The translations under genes were made by a program, and so were the position numbers. Positions 37,301 through 49,300 of a stretch of DNA of 64,000 bases are shown in pieces. Within the stretch, counting starts at the first letter, position 1, and each line of letters starts with the position of its first letter. Source of the DNA: Lanius collurio (Eukaryota > Chordata > Aves > Passeriformes > Laniidae). The DNA lies in the NCBI GenBank assembly GCA_020086605.1, contig JACBWW010000016.1, positions 18,666,412 through 18,730,411 of the forward strand, given 5' to 3'. The notes under the pieces are model-generated. The model saw only the letters and a program-made list of their open reading frames with translations, was not told where the DNA came from and ran no database searches.

Positions 37301-40300
37301 CCATTCAGAAAGAAACAGAAGTTATGCTCAGATATTTACTAAGAACTACCTGTGCCCTTGGAGGGAGAGGAGTGCATTTGAGAGTCCATTACAGGGACTG
37401 AAGATGTCAGTCCTTTGTCTCCAGCTGGTTATCCCACGGTCAGTACAAGCCAGTTTTCACTAGACACTGCTGAAGAATTCAGATGTCAAATTGCCTTGGG
37501 AGATACTGACTGGAGATGAGACACTCAAGTGGCTTCAAGGTCCTTTTCCTAGGCTTATTATGTCTCAGGTCCTGGGAGGGACATTAAGAGAAGTTCCAGG
37601 CTGAGAGTGTGGGATAAATTTCCTCCTCTAATGGGCAGCCCTTGGTCGCGTCACCCACTGCCTCCAGCTTGGCTCTGCGGGATCAAAGCATTGCCCCTGG
37701 TGGCAGAGTGATTAAGATCTCACAAAGAGGCACCTGAAACTTCTTTACCTGTGAGGGATAAATGGCAACTGTCTCCTGCAGCAGCCCACAGTGAGCACAG
37801 CCAAGGTAGGAAGCAGAGCTGTCTTTCAGAGTGACCTTCAGCAGAGCAGTGTTTGCCAGTGCTTTTCAGAGCAGGACCCTGGCCCTCGTCACTGCTGTTT
37901 CATCTCAGTGGTTTCTCCTCTGTGCAGCCAATTCACGCGTGGCTGACGGATGTGGCTGGGGGAGTTTATGGCCATGACAGGTGCTTTCTATTAAGCAGAG
38001 CTATTGTTTGTGGAGAGCTCATTTAGCGGCTGGCTGGACAGCAGGCACTTGGTAACAAGAAGGATTTTTCTGCCTGTGCTTTCTGCCCAAACACAGGTTA
38101 ACAACCAGGGCACTGCAGAGTCTTCTCAGCTCGCAAAGAAAACAGAGATCTCAACAAACAGTGTTGTCAGAGGACTGATCCTGCACAGCTACAGAGGTGG
38201 TTGTGTTTCCTGCTGGGAAGCCAAACCCCAGAAGGGGCAGTGATTCCTGTGGTGTTCTGGCTGTGCCTGTTGTGTCTCAGGCTTGCAGAGGTCAGGGGTT
38301 GCACTGGCTCCTTGCTTTTAAGGTGCTCATTTCAGACACTGCAAACAGAATTCTTGTCCCATCCCTTCTGTCTCTCTTGGTAAAGGTCTTCACCTGTATC
38401 TCACCCCACACCAGGTTTGTAGGTGTCCTTCGGCCTGCTTTCCCAACCTAAACATCTCCCATATCACTGTCAGCAATTTTGAATGATGTTATCTGTGTAA
38501 TTCCAGGTTTCACCAGGTTTCTGGTGTCACTCTCTCTGCCAGAAGGTCCAAACAAAACACAGCTGAGGGGGGTTTCTGTATTTCTAGCAAGGTCCTCAGC
38601 AGGTATAACCTGTTTTTCTGGAGTCACTCTAATATGCTGAACTGCACAACCAGAAAAGCCACCTGTTGACCTTCTCAGATAGACAAATCATGGTACATGA
38701 CACCAGTGACTCTTTAGGAGTCTTTCAAGAGGGAGTGTCTCTGGACCACGAGGCCATGAAGATACAGCCCTGAGAAGAATAAGGTCTCTGCTATCTCCTC
38801 CTCTTTCCCTCTTGTGTCTTCCTGTGGATACGTGGGGTCTGCTATCCAGGGATGTCTTCACAGCCACCAAAAGGAGCGACAGTTTCCACCAGTGCTTCTC
38901 TATGCCAGGGAGGATTCTATGACATGGAGATGGACTTTATTTTGATGACTTTTTGGTCCCTTGGTGCAGCACCTTCATTTCCTCCCTCCCTGTCTCCCAG
39001 ACCCTGAAAGCTCTGACCTGGAGGAAAGTTTTTCCTTACAGCAGAACAAGGTTCAGAGCCAACAGCTCTTCTCCTCCCCTTCCAGTTCACCTTCGTGGTG
39101 TCCTCCCCTGTCAATGCTTTCAGCTGCAGAGGGCTGCAGGCTGCTTTATTAGATTTCACTTGCACGAAGCACAACTAATGCCAGACTGCCCTTGGTTTTT
39201 TTTTTTTTTATTCCAGACAGACATTTTTTCCGGAGCATTGTTCATCCAAATCTCTTTGGGCTGGAACCTCTACTTGTCCACTGTGGTCTTGCTAGCAGTG
39301 ACTGCTGTCTACACCATAGCTGGTAAATAGCTGATTTTAAAGGACACATTATAAACTGGAGCCTAGGATATGAGTTTCCCATTTCCTACAGAGGGGAAAG
39401 AGTATTTGGGTCCTGGTCTGAGGGAGAGATTGCTCCAGTTGCTGGTATTACCTACCCTGTCACTCCCAGCTGTTGGAGACCTCTAACTCTCCCCCTCTTG
39501 GCCCAAGGGAAATTGGTATGGGGGTAACATCACTGTTTTAGAGGATTTTTTAACACTGCACAAGGCTCTTGGCTCCCTCTGTGCAGGGTATTACCACTGC
39601 TTGTATTTGCTATTTTGGTGCCTTTCTGCAAAATTAGCAACTTTAGCTGTTAAGGTGCTGAACTGCCAAGTCCTCTCATGAACATGGCAAGCCCTTCCTG
39701 CCATTCCTCATGGGAGGGCTCGTGACAGCTGTGGGCTCCAGGGGACCAGCTCAGTGCCAGCTTCTCCCAGTGGGTCTGCCCTGAAATCACAGGGCTGGGG
39801 CTAAAGAAAGCTTCTTTCCAGGTGAGGTGCCTGTTTCCCTGTTTCCCTGTGCAGGGTGACATGCTGACTGCTGTCTCTGGTTCTCCTGGCAGGGGGTTTG
39901 ACTGCTGTGATTTACACAGACGCGCTGCAGACCCTGATCATGGTGCTGGGAGCTTTGGTCCTCATGTTCATAGGTAAGGGGGACCTGCAGTGGCACCACA
40001 CAGCACTTTAGTGATCCCAAGGCCACTAGACCTTAGCAGGGTGCCTCACTCTTTCATGTGTGGTGCAGAAATGAGTTTTAACCACTCACAGAAGTGGTGC
40101 CAGCACAAGTCTCATTCTCCAAGCCATCATACTTGCTTCATCCTTTGCACTAACAGTATGGAGGAGAGGCTCTGGATAACTTCACCCCACTGGAGTTCCT
40201 GAAGAGCTTTGAACACTGCATTCTCAGAGCCCAATTCAGCTCTCATTAACCCCATGTCAATTCAGAGTAATACTGCTGACTTTTGCTGTTGACTTTTGGA

Positions 40301-43300
40301 GTTACTGTGGATTCATGTGGGTGTAACCAAGTATTATAAAAAAATTAAGACCAACAAGGAAATGAACATCATCAATCTTTGTTTTAAGCTGTCTTGGCTT
40401 ACAGAAATATCTAAACCAGGTATCTCTTTTTTCGTGTTGTACCTTCCTGCTCTAGCTCTTGGAGGGTGCATAAGTAAAGACTAGATGCTGATGACATTGC
40501 AGGATTAGGATCATGGAGATTTTCCTGCATTGAACCTCTTCCAGAATGTGTTGTTTAAACCACGAGGACTCTGGGCAAAATCCAGCTGACTTCTGTAGAA
40601 ACCTTGACTGCAAAAAGCAAGGGTAGAATAAAAAGTAAAGGAGATAAGAGGAAGATAAAAGAAAAGTAATCACAAGACTCAGATAAGATAATAACTTTGC
40701 AGGATGCACTAGCCCTTAAATCACTGGCATTTTCTTTACAGGATTTGAAAAAGTTGGCTGGTACGAAGGGCTTCAGGAGAAATACAGCACAGCAATACCA
40801 AACATCACAGTCCCAAACACGACCTGCCACCTCCCACGAGCAGATGCCTTCCATTTGTTGAGGGATCCCATCACAGGAGACATTCCCTGGCCTGGCCTTA
40901 TATTTGGTCTTTCTGTGCTGGCTCTTTGGTGCTGGTGCACTGACCAGGTAAATAAAATCTTTCCCTCAGCAGACAAACCACCACAGTGTTATTTTTAGTC
41001 CACTCTTCAGTCTGTGGATCTGTGAGCTGAAAAATCACTGTGCCTCACTATGCAGGAGTTGCTACCTTTTTTACTGGTCTAGACCGGAATGTCTCACTCC
41101 TTCCACCTTCTCAGCAAGCTGCTAATTTTATGCACTTCTTAGTGCAGTAAGAACAGGTTATTTTCATCCATCTTTTTCCCACTGTGGGCTGGTGAGTACT
41201 GGGAGTCTTCATGCAGTTAGCATGACAGGGATATAAAAATGTGAATCTGGAGCTGGCTCTGCTGTGACCTTGAGTGACCTCCAGACAACATTTCTCCATT
41301 CATATTCCAGATGTCTCATGTCCCTTGTTCCTTTCCAAGCTACAAACAAGGAAAGTTGTGTGTGTATCTCAAGACATGGTGCTTATGTACTTTCAGATGG
41401 GATAATTATGAAACCCCACCACTGAGCTTTTACCAAAACACCCACAGTCTGCTTCATTCTGGGTCTCTTGCTGCCATACAGCTGCTGTCTCCAGCCCTCA
41501 AGGTGGCTTCATTTCAGTCAAGGGTGAAATTATTCCTGTAAAGGAAATTTCCACGCTGCCCTCTCCTGTAGGCTGTGGACTGAGCTCTGAGCAGCAGCAG
41601 CAGGCTGCAGTCAGTGAGGTGGGAAAGCTGTCCTTGGCATGCAAAACACCCTGGGATCCTGTGGGATGAAAGTCATCCATGAGAAGGAGAGACAGAGAGA
41701 GGATGGACCCTGCTCTCTCTGTTGTGCTTCTGTTTCATTCTCTGCTCCCTTTCTGCACTGATTGCAGGTGATAGTCCAGAGGTCTCTCTCTGCCAAGAAC
41801 CTCTCCCATGCCAAAGGTGGATCAGTGCTGGGAGGGTATCTGAAAATCTTCCCTATGTTTTTCATTGTCATGCCAGGAATGATCAGCAGAGCTCTCTACC
41901 CAGGTAAGCTTTCCCATCTTCCTTGACACGGCGCTCCACACCTGCTGTGACCACTAATCCCACACAGGTCTGCCAGCACTTTTACATCTTAGAAACTGCT
42001 GTCCTGCAGGCATGTTCATAGAGATTCCTGTTGCACCATGGTGTTCCCAAGCCCTCCCTCCACCTCCAGTTCTCCCACAGTGGCATAAGCCACTGGGAGT
42101 AGCCATAAGGGGCATACTTTGCCATTCGGGACACATAACTCCATGCTGTGGACGTTGCATCCATCTGTCTGTGTGGAGGGAGCCAGGGAAATTAAATTCA
42201 TGGAGCACTGAGGTTGTCCTTCAGATCTTAGAGATTATATCCATTAGGTATTTTGGAGAGTTTTAACAGTCTGCCATACAGACTCATTCAGGTCCTGGTG
42301 GATTAGGCTAAAGGAGCCTCTGTTATATCCCAAGGAGCTCTCATTGCTGGTGTCCCCAGAGCCTTCCCCTTCCCAGGAAGGATACCTTGGTTAGAAGGTC
42401 CACTCCCAGAGGAAAGAGCCTATCTCCCAGATTTCCTAAATATGAGTAACTGAGCCTCCAGCATCCTTGGGAACCCAGCTGACAGGTTCATGGAAACAGT
42501 CCAGTTCCCACAAGTGACAAATCATCAAGGATTACAGTTATGCAACACCCAGGAGAGTTTTAGCTGTACCCTGAACAGAATTTCAAAATGTCACCCTAAA
42601 GTTTCACCCATGTTATATAATATTAAATGTTTTCCAGCTCCACTCATTGCAGCTGTATTCCACGTCTGGATTTATACGAAACTGCCCAAGGCATCAGGAT
42701 TTGTTCCCTTGATCTAAACAACCTATGGCTCAGTGGGGTTTGCACTGACTCCTTGTTGTTCCCCTGTGTTACACAGATGAAGTGGGCTGCGTGGACCCAG
42801 ACATCTGCAAGAGGGTCTGTGGAGCTGCTGTGGGTTGTTCCAACATTGCCTACCCCAAACTGGTGGTTGAACTCATGCCTGATGGTGAGAAACACCCTTG
42901 TGAAGCTGGGCTTGAGCCAGGCTGTGCAGGGGGGATCAGGCTGCCCTTACCCATCCTAAGCATGTGGCAATCTTACCACAGACAGCAGGATGGAAAAAGC
43001 AGTGCTCAGAGGCCCTAGGTCTAGTCCTGATTCCCCATCTGTGTTTGGCTCCCGCAGGGCTCCGGGGGTTGATGATTGCAGTGATGATGGCAGCCCTGAT
43101 GAGTTCCCTCACCTCCATTTTCAACAGCAGCAGCACCCTCTTCGTTATCGACATCTGGCAGCGGGTCCGCAGGCAGGCCTCGGAGCAGGAGCTGATGATT
43201 GTGGGCAGGTCCTTACATTTATTTATGTCTCATTCCTCTCATCATCTGCTCTGAGTGCAGCATGTACATCCTCCAGGCTGCACTCACTGAGAAAAATCTG

Positions 43301-46300
43301 GTGCCTGTAATAGAGAGCAGGAGCACAGCTTGGGAAAGAGCATTGCATTTTCCACCTTCTTTTTGGGTAGATCTGGTCAAGGAGAAATTCTGTTCCACTG
43401 AGCGAAGCAGATAATTGCCTCTCTTCTCTCCAAACTAATTAGAAATACTGCTTTAAATGTAACTTTTAGGAAAGCTGAAAGTGCTCTGGAGTCCTTGTCA
43501 CCAGACTCTATAAAAATGTGTTCTTTTTGTATCAGACAGGAGTGATATGTGACAATTACTTTTTTTTTTTTTTTTCCCCACGGAAAAGTGCAGAGCTGAG
43601 CCTCCCAGCTCTCTGTCTCTGTTGAGTTGTAGTGTCCTTTGCAGACAAGCTTTGGTGCTGCATTATATCAGGGGCATATAAAGTTCTCCTCCAGACAGGG
43701 GAATTTAGTGTGTTTGTGGAGCTTTTGTTCTCCAGTCATCAGCATTAAGTTCTAAACTTTGCTGAGGAGTGGCTGAGGGCTGCAGGCAAGCTCACACTTC
43801 ACCATGGCAGAGTGGTGAGAGGACAAGTACCTCTTGCTCAGCAGTATGGACAAACCTCTGTGACACTCAGTGCAAAGGCAGAAGAAGGTTACTATATTCA
43901 CCTGAGACCCCAAACACAACTTTAACAAGTAGCAAACAAGTTGGAATTTGGCAAAGGCAAGAGATTGAGCACATTACTTGCTTAGAAAGGTGGCAGGAAG
44001 ATTGCTTCCATGAGCTTCCAGTGTCCTCTTTCTGTCACATCCAAGACCCAAGGTCGTTAAAGACCATGTCACACTCTAGGACACACCAGGCTCACCATGG
44101 GAGAACAATTTTCTCTTTTCCTGTGTACACAAGGAAAGGTTCTTGAGCATGATCTGTGGATTTTTCTTAGGAAATTCCAAAAGCAACTCGGAGTGTGTTT
44201 TGTTTAACTCTGCCTACAGAGTTAACACAATTTTATCCTTCTCTTTCAGAGTCTTCATCCTCATCCTTGTGGTCATCAGTATTCTCTGGATCCCAATCAT
44301 TCAATCAGCCAACAGTGGAAAGCTCTTTGACTACATTCAGTCCATAACCAGCTATCTGGCCCCACCAATTACAGCCCTCTTCATCTTGGCAATCTTCTCC
44401 AAGAGGATTAATGAGCCTGTAAGTGAAGTGTCAACAACAAATTGATACATGTACTTAATTTGAGAAAATAAATAAATATCTCTCCCCTCAGTACTTAGCC
44501 TTTGTAAACTCGGAGCCAGCCCAGCTGAAGTGTGACAACTAGACAGCCTTTTCCTGGTGGGCATTAGTGGATCTTACCCAGTGCCTGGTGGGTGTGGGTT
44601 TGCTTCTAAGAAGTCACTACAAGTGGCACTTCTTGGCAGCCCCATTTGAAAGCATGAAAGGGAATTTGTTCTGCCATTTAGGGATGATGTGTCAAAGTCT
44701 CATTGGAGGAGTGTTTTTAGGAGGAGATTCTTCCATTGTTTGTGCTCTATCTGCTCCATGTTCAAGGGCAGAGAGAGAAAATGAGGATTTTTACCTGAAA
44801 AATGTGCATCAGTGTGGATTTCCATCAGGCATAAGAAGGCTTGGGAAAGAAGGAGAGGACAGGGAGAGGAGAGGAAGAATTACAACCAGAGGTAATTTGC
44901 AGTGACCCTTTCTCTGTGCTTGCCTTTCTCAGGGTGCTTTCTGGGGCCTCATGGCGGGGCTTGCAGTGGGTCTGGTTCGGATGATCATGGAGTTCGTTTA
45001 TAGCCCCCCATCTTGTGGGGAGGAGGACAGGAGACCAGCTGTGCTAAAGGACTTGCACTACCTCTACTTCGCCCTCATCCTCTGTGCCCTCACTGCCATT
45101 GTCACTGTCCTCATCAGTCTCTGCACCCCACCAATCCCTGAAGAAAAGGTAAGTGACTTGCAGTGACACCCTTTTCCCAGAGCCCCCGTTTGGGTACCAA
45201 AAATCCCTGTGATCTGCCCTTTTCTGTTCCTGCAGTGGCTAAGAAATGGTGTGTAATGCATCTGCTGCCGAGAAGCCCTTGCTCCTCAGCCCTGTCTGTC
45301 CCCCAGGTCACAGAGTGTTAATGCTGCTGAGCACTGAGTGCTTCAAATTGAGTGTGAGTTCCCATGCTGTGCCCAGAGCTGGGCAGGCACCACAGCCCAT
45401 CATAACTGGAATGGAGAGAAAAGAAGAAGGGGAAGGAGATGAAATCACATTACAGAGCACTGCTGAGGAGGAATTAAATATATCTAATTGTAGCATCTAG
45501 CCTGTTTCAACAGAGCCAGCATCAATCTTGCAGGCAAACAAGATTAATATCTCTTGCAACATGGGCATTTAGGAAAATAACATTTTGTCCCAATGTGATC
45601 TCAATTAAATTTAATAACTTTGAGGGAAGCACAACTTTCTTTTACTTAGCACATTAAAATGGTGCAGAGTTGGGAGGTTTTATGTTATAAAACCTTAAAG
45701 CAACTCTTCCCAGTCCCAAGTTTTAAAGCAGCTGCCAATATAACAAAACTGCCACCTACCTCTCAGCAAAGGTTACTGGGTAGATTAAAAAGACCTATTT
45801 TTTCCTGTCTAACTGCATGGGAGAGAAAATGCTATGATGGCATCAATCTGTTGCTTCCTCATAACTTGTGAAGCATTAACCAGCTCCATCAATGTTTGAT
45901 GGAATGTTATAGGTGTCAAAGACACCCCGCTCCTAAAGATTACATGAAAGCAGGTGCTCAGATAGCAGAGAGGAGGGGGGAGAGAGGCTGTCTTTGTGTC
46001 TGCTTGGAGATAAACTCTCAGCTTTTATTAGCTATCAGAGGATCCACATGGGAGAGAGAAATACTGGCAAGGAGGCACCATTAGTTCTGCTGCTTACGTT
46101 GTTCACGGCTGCTCAGGGGTGGCCAGATGGTTGCCAGCAATTAATTACTGTGGTTTAATGAGTTCCCACTCATCATCTGACCTGTGATAGCTAAACATGT
46201 GCAGTGCTCCCTGCCCACAGCAATAGCAAGATAAGATGCATTAACACAGCACTGGTGAACAGTGAGCATCACACCAGCAGTTCAGGAGATGGAGAAACTG

Positions 46301-49300
46301 GCCCCAGCACCTCCAGGCTTTGTAGCCTGACCTCAGAGGGATGAAAACATTTAAAGCATCTTCTAAGAGGGGGAGTTCAGGATGGAGCCCACTATAATAG
46401 AATTAAGGAAAGAGAGGTTACAGTCTTAAGAGATTCCCCAGGGGAGATTTCCAGTGGTATTTCCACTGAAATTTGTGAGTTTATAGGTGCTGGATGTAAG
46501 TGGCCTTATTTTACACATTCTTCAAAGAGCCCAAGGTATGGTCAGGGAGGGCAGGATTTTGTCTGAAGCAGCTGTGTGCAGTCATCCCAGAGGAACAAAG
46601 GATGAGATGTGGTGGCTGCCCTGCCTCAGGTGCATCTGGAGAGCCAGGGAGGGAGGAGAGCTTGCTGAAGAGCAGCACTGGCCAGGAGCTAACATCAGCT
46701 GGACTTTCTGGGGGATATTTTATCAATAGGGATGTTCTGGATAGCCTTTTGGTATGCCATGGACCCCACATAGTGGTGAGCTCAGTGCTTGACCTTTGTG
46801 TAAAAGATTCTGTTGTAGAAAATGAGTGAGAATTAGTGGTAGTGCCTGTGGCAGTGAGAGGCTGAACAGAATCATCTGATATTTGTGATGACCATCCAGT
46901 GAGCTCCCTGTCCCTCAGTATTATCCCACCACAAGGAAAATGGGATGGACTGCCAGGAAATTCATGCCACTAAGCATATATTCCCTCTTCCCATAGCTCA
47001 GTAGGAATGGGAGTCTGTCCCCATTTCTTTTAGTCTGATTCCATTCAGTTTCTACTATTTATTCCTGATTTCAACAGGGAAATCTGCCCTTGTTCCTCAG
47101 AGAACAGCCAAAGGGAAGGTGTGGGGTTTAACTGAGACAGGAGACAACACTGCTGGGTTTCTGCCTGTCTGGCACAAATCTGAGTGGGCAGCCCTGAGAC
47201 CAACATTTTTCATTTTCTTGGGTCAGACCCACCCCAGGTTTTGCCCCAGACATGAGCAGAGATGTGGGCTTGGACCATCACTGCTGGTGACATGGTTTCT
47301 CATGGTTTGTCCCCTCATCTCCAGCGAGTCTGTGTGCTGAGGTGGGTCAGGGACAGAAGAGTTTGGGGAAGGAAGGTGGAGATCAGGGTGGATGTGCCAG
47401 GCTGTAACTCTCGGGGTAGAAAGTGGCACCTGGCCTTTTTGTTTGGCCACTATTTACTTGGCATGCAAGTGGGCAAACCTGTGGTGAAGAGCCTGAGTGT
47501 CCCCATGACAGTGTCTGGGAGGGGGAGGCTGTGCTGGTTGTCCTGGATGAGGATCTCTGAAGCTTTGGTGCTTCCTGGTTAATCAATTCCCTTCCTGAGC
47601 CTTGGATATTTCTCCTCTAAGACTCGCACGGGGCTGGTTCTGCTCGTCCTTAACTGCAGTGCTTGGAGATGGAATGATGAAAGACATGGTACAGGAGCTA
47701 GGAATTGTGTCATTTGTTTTGTCAAGCAAAAAGAGAGTGGAAAAACAATCCAGCAAAGACAAAGCCAAGGAAATACAGTGATAGATCATTCCTCAGCTGA
47801 TGTAAATCAGCACAGCTCCATTGCCTTCAAAGACCAGGAACAGCTGTTGAGCACAGTTATGTCGCTTTACACCAGCTGAGGATCTACTCTGGACAACTTT
47901 AAATATTGAATCTCAATGCTTTTGAGATAGTAAATGGGCAAAAGGAGAAAAGAGATTTGTATCTGATGTTAGAGTGGTACATCTAATGTTCCTGGCTTTA
48001 AATGAATTACAATCTGAGAACTGCAAGCTGTAGCATTTTCTCCTGCTGTTTTGGACACTCTCCCATCCCTGTGGTGATTGATGTTGTGCTGGAAAACAAG
48101 TATGCAAGGAATTTGTTTGGTATGCTCCAGAGTTCATATGTCTTCATTGTAGGTAGTCCATATTGTGTCACGCCGTCCTTGAAAACCCTGCAAAAGAGCT
48201 TACAATTAAATTTGAGACTGTGAAGCTGAAACACAACTGTCAGGTGCCAGATGGCATTTCGGAACAGAAGGATTTATTCTAGTTTACAAACAACAAAAGA
48301 AAAACTTTGCTGAGTTCTTGCAAACTCCCTTGCCCAAGGAGACAGTGAGGGTGAAAAGGGAGGGGTACAGCCCACAAAGCACCGAGTGCTGCACCAGCAG
48401 GTCAGCTCACAGGGGTCAGGGCTCACCCAGACAGGCTGATGGATTGGCAATTCCACCCGGTGTGCTCTGGGGTTGGGATGTTTTCCCTGGGTCTTGAGGT
48501 CTGGCTTCAGTGGCTCGTCTTGGTGGACAGCTGAGGAGGAGCACCAAGCCTGCCTGGGCTGCCCCGAGCCCACCCTGAGAGCTCCGAGGCGCTGCAGCTG
48601 GAGCTCCCACAGCATCCTTTGGTGCCACTGAGAGCCCGACATGCTCAGCCCTGTGGGTGCTGACAGGAGCAAATGAAGGGGGGATGCAGGGCTCCCCAAG
48701 ACCCAGCACAAGGCTCCCTCCTGCTCCCCTGCCCTTGGACGTGGTGGCCTCAGGCAGCACGTCCCAGGTCCCAGTCAGTAAAGCTGACACAGCTGCACTC
48801 TAGGCAGTTCTTAATTACGAATTTGCCTGCCTTCTCCAGGCACCCAAAACACGTGGGTCATGGGGATGATGCCATGAGGTTCCCCATCTCTATGCTGCTT
48901 TCCAATGGGAATTGCTTCCCTCTGAAGTCTGAGCCCCAGGTACACCCCAGCCCTTGCAGATTTTGCTGCAGTGATTCAGTGACACATGAAAAGAAGAGAG
49001 AAAAAGGAAAAAAGTTCTGTAAATCCTTTAGTTCCCTGAAACTTTACTATGTTCCAGTGACATTTCCTAAGTGATTAAAAAAAAAAGAATCCCCGAGAAA
49101 GATGAGGATCATCAAATCAAAGCAATTTAGCACTTCATGACAAGAAAGATTAGCCCTGCCCAGTGCTCATCTCGGTTGAAAATGATTTAAATAAAGCTAT
49201 AAATCTTCTGGAAATTATGCAACATTTTGTGTCAGCCAGAAGCTTCTGCCTGGATTTGTGTGTGCAAAATACAAAAATTAAACTCACGTTCCTTTGTAAG

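Noticed and set aside
48274..48711. 145-codon minus-strand frame in intron 12
   Set aside because: Low-complexity composition and no similarity that I recognise; treated as chance.
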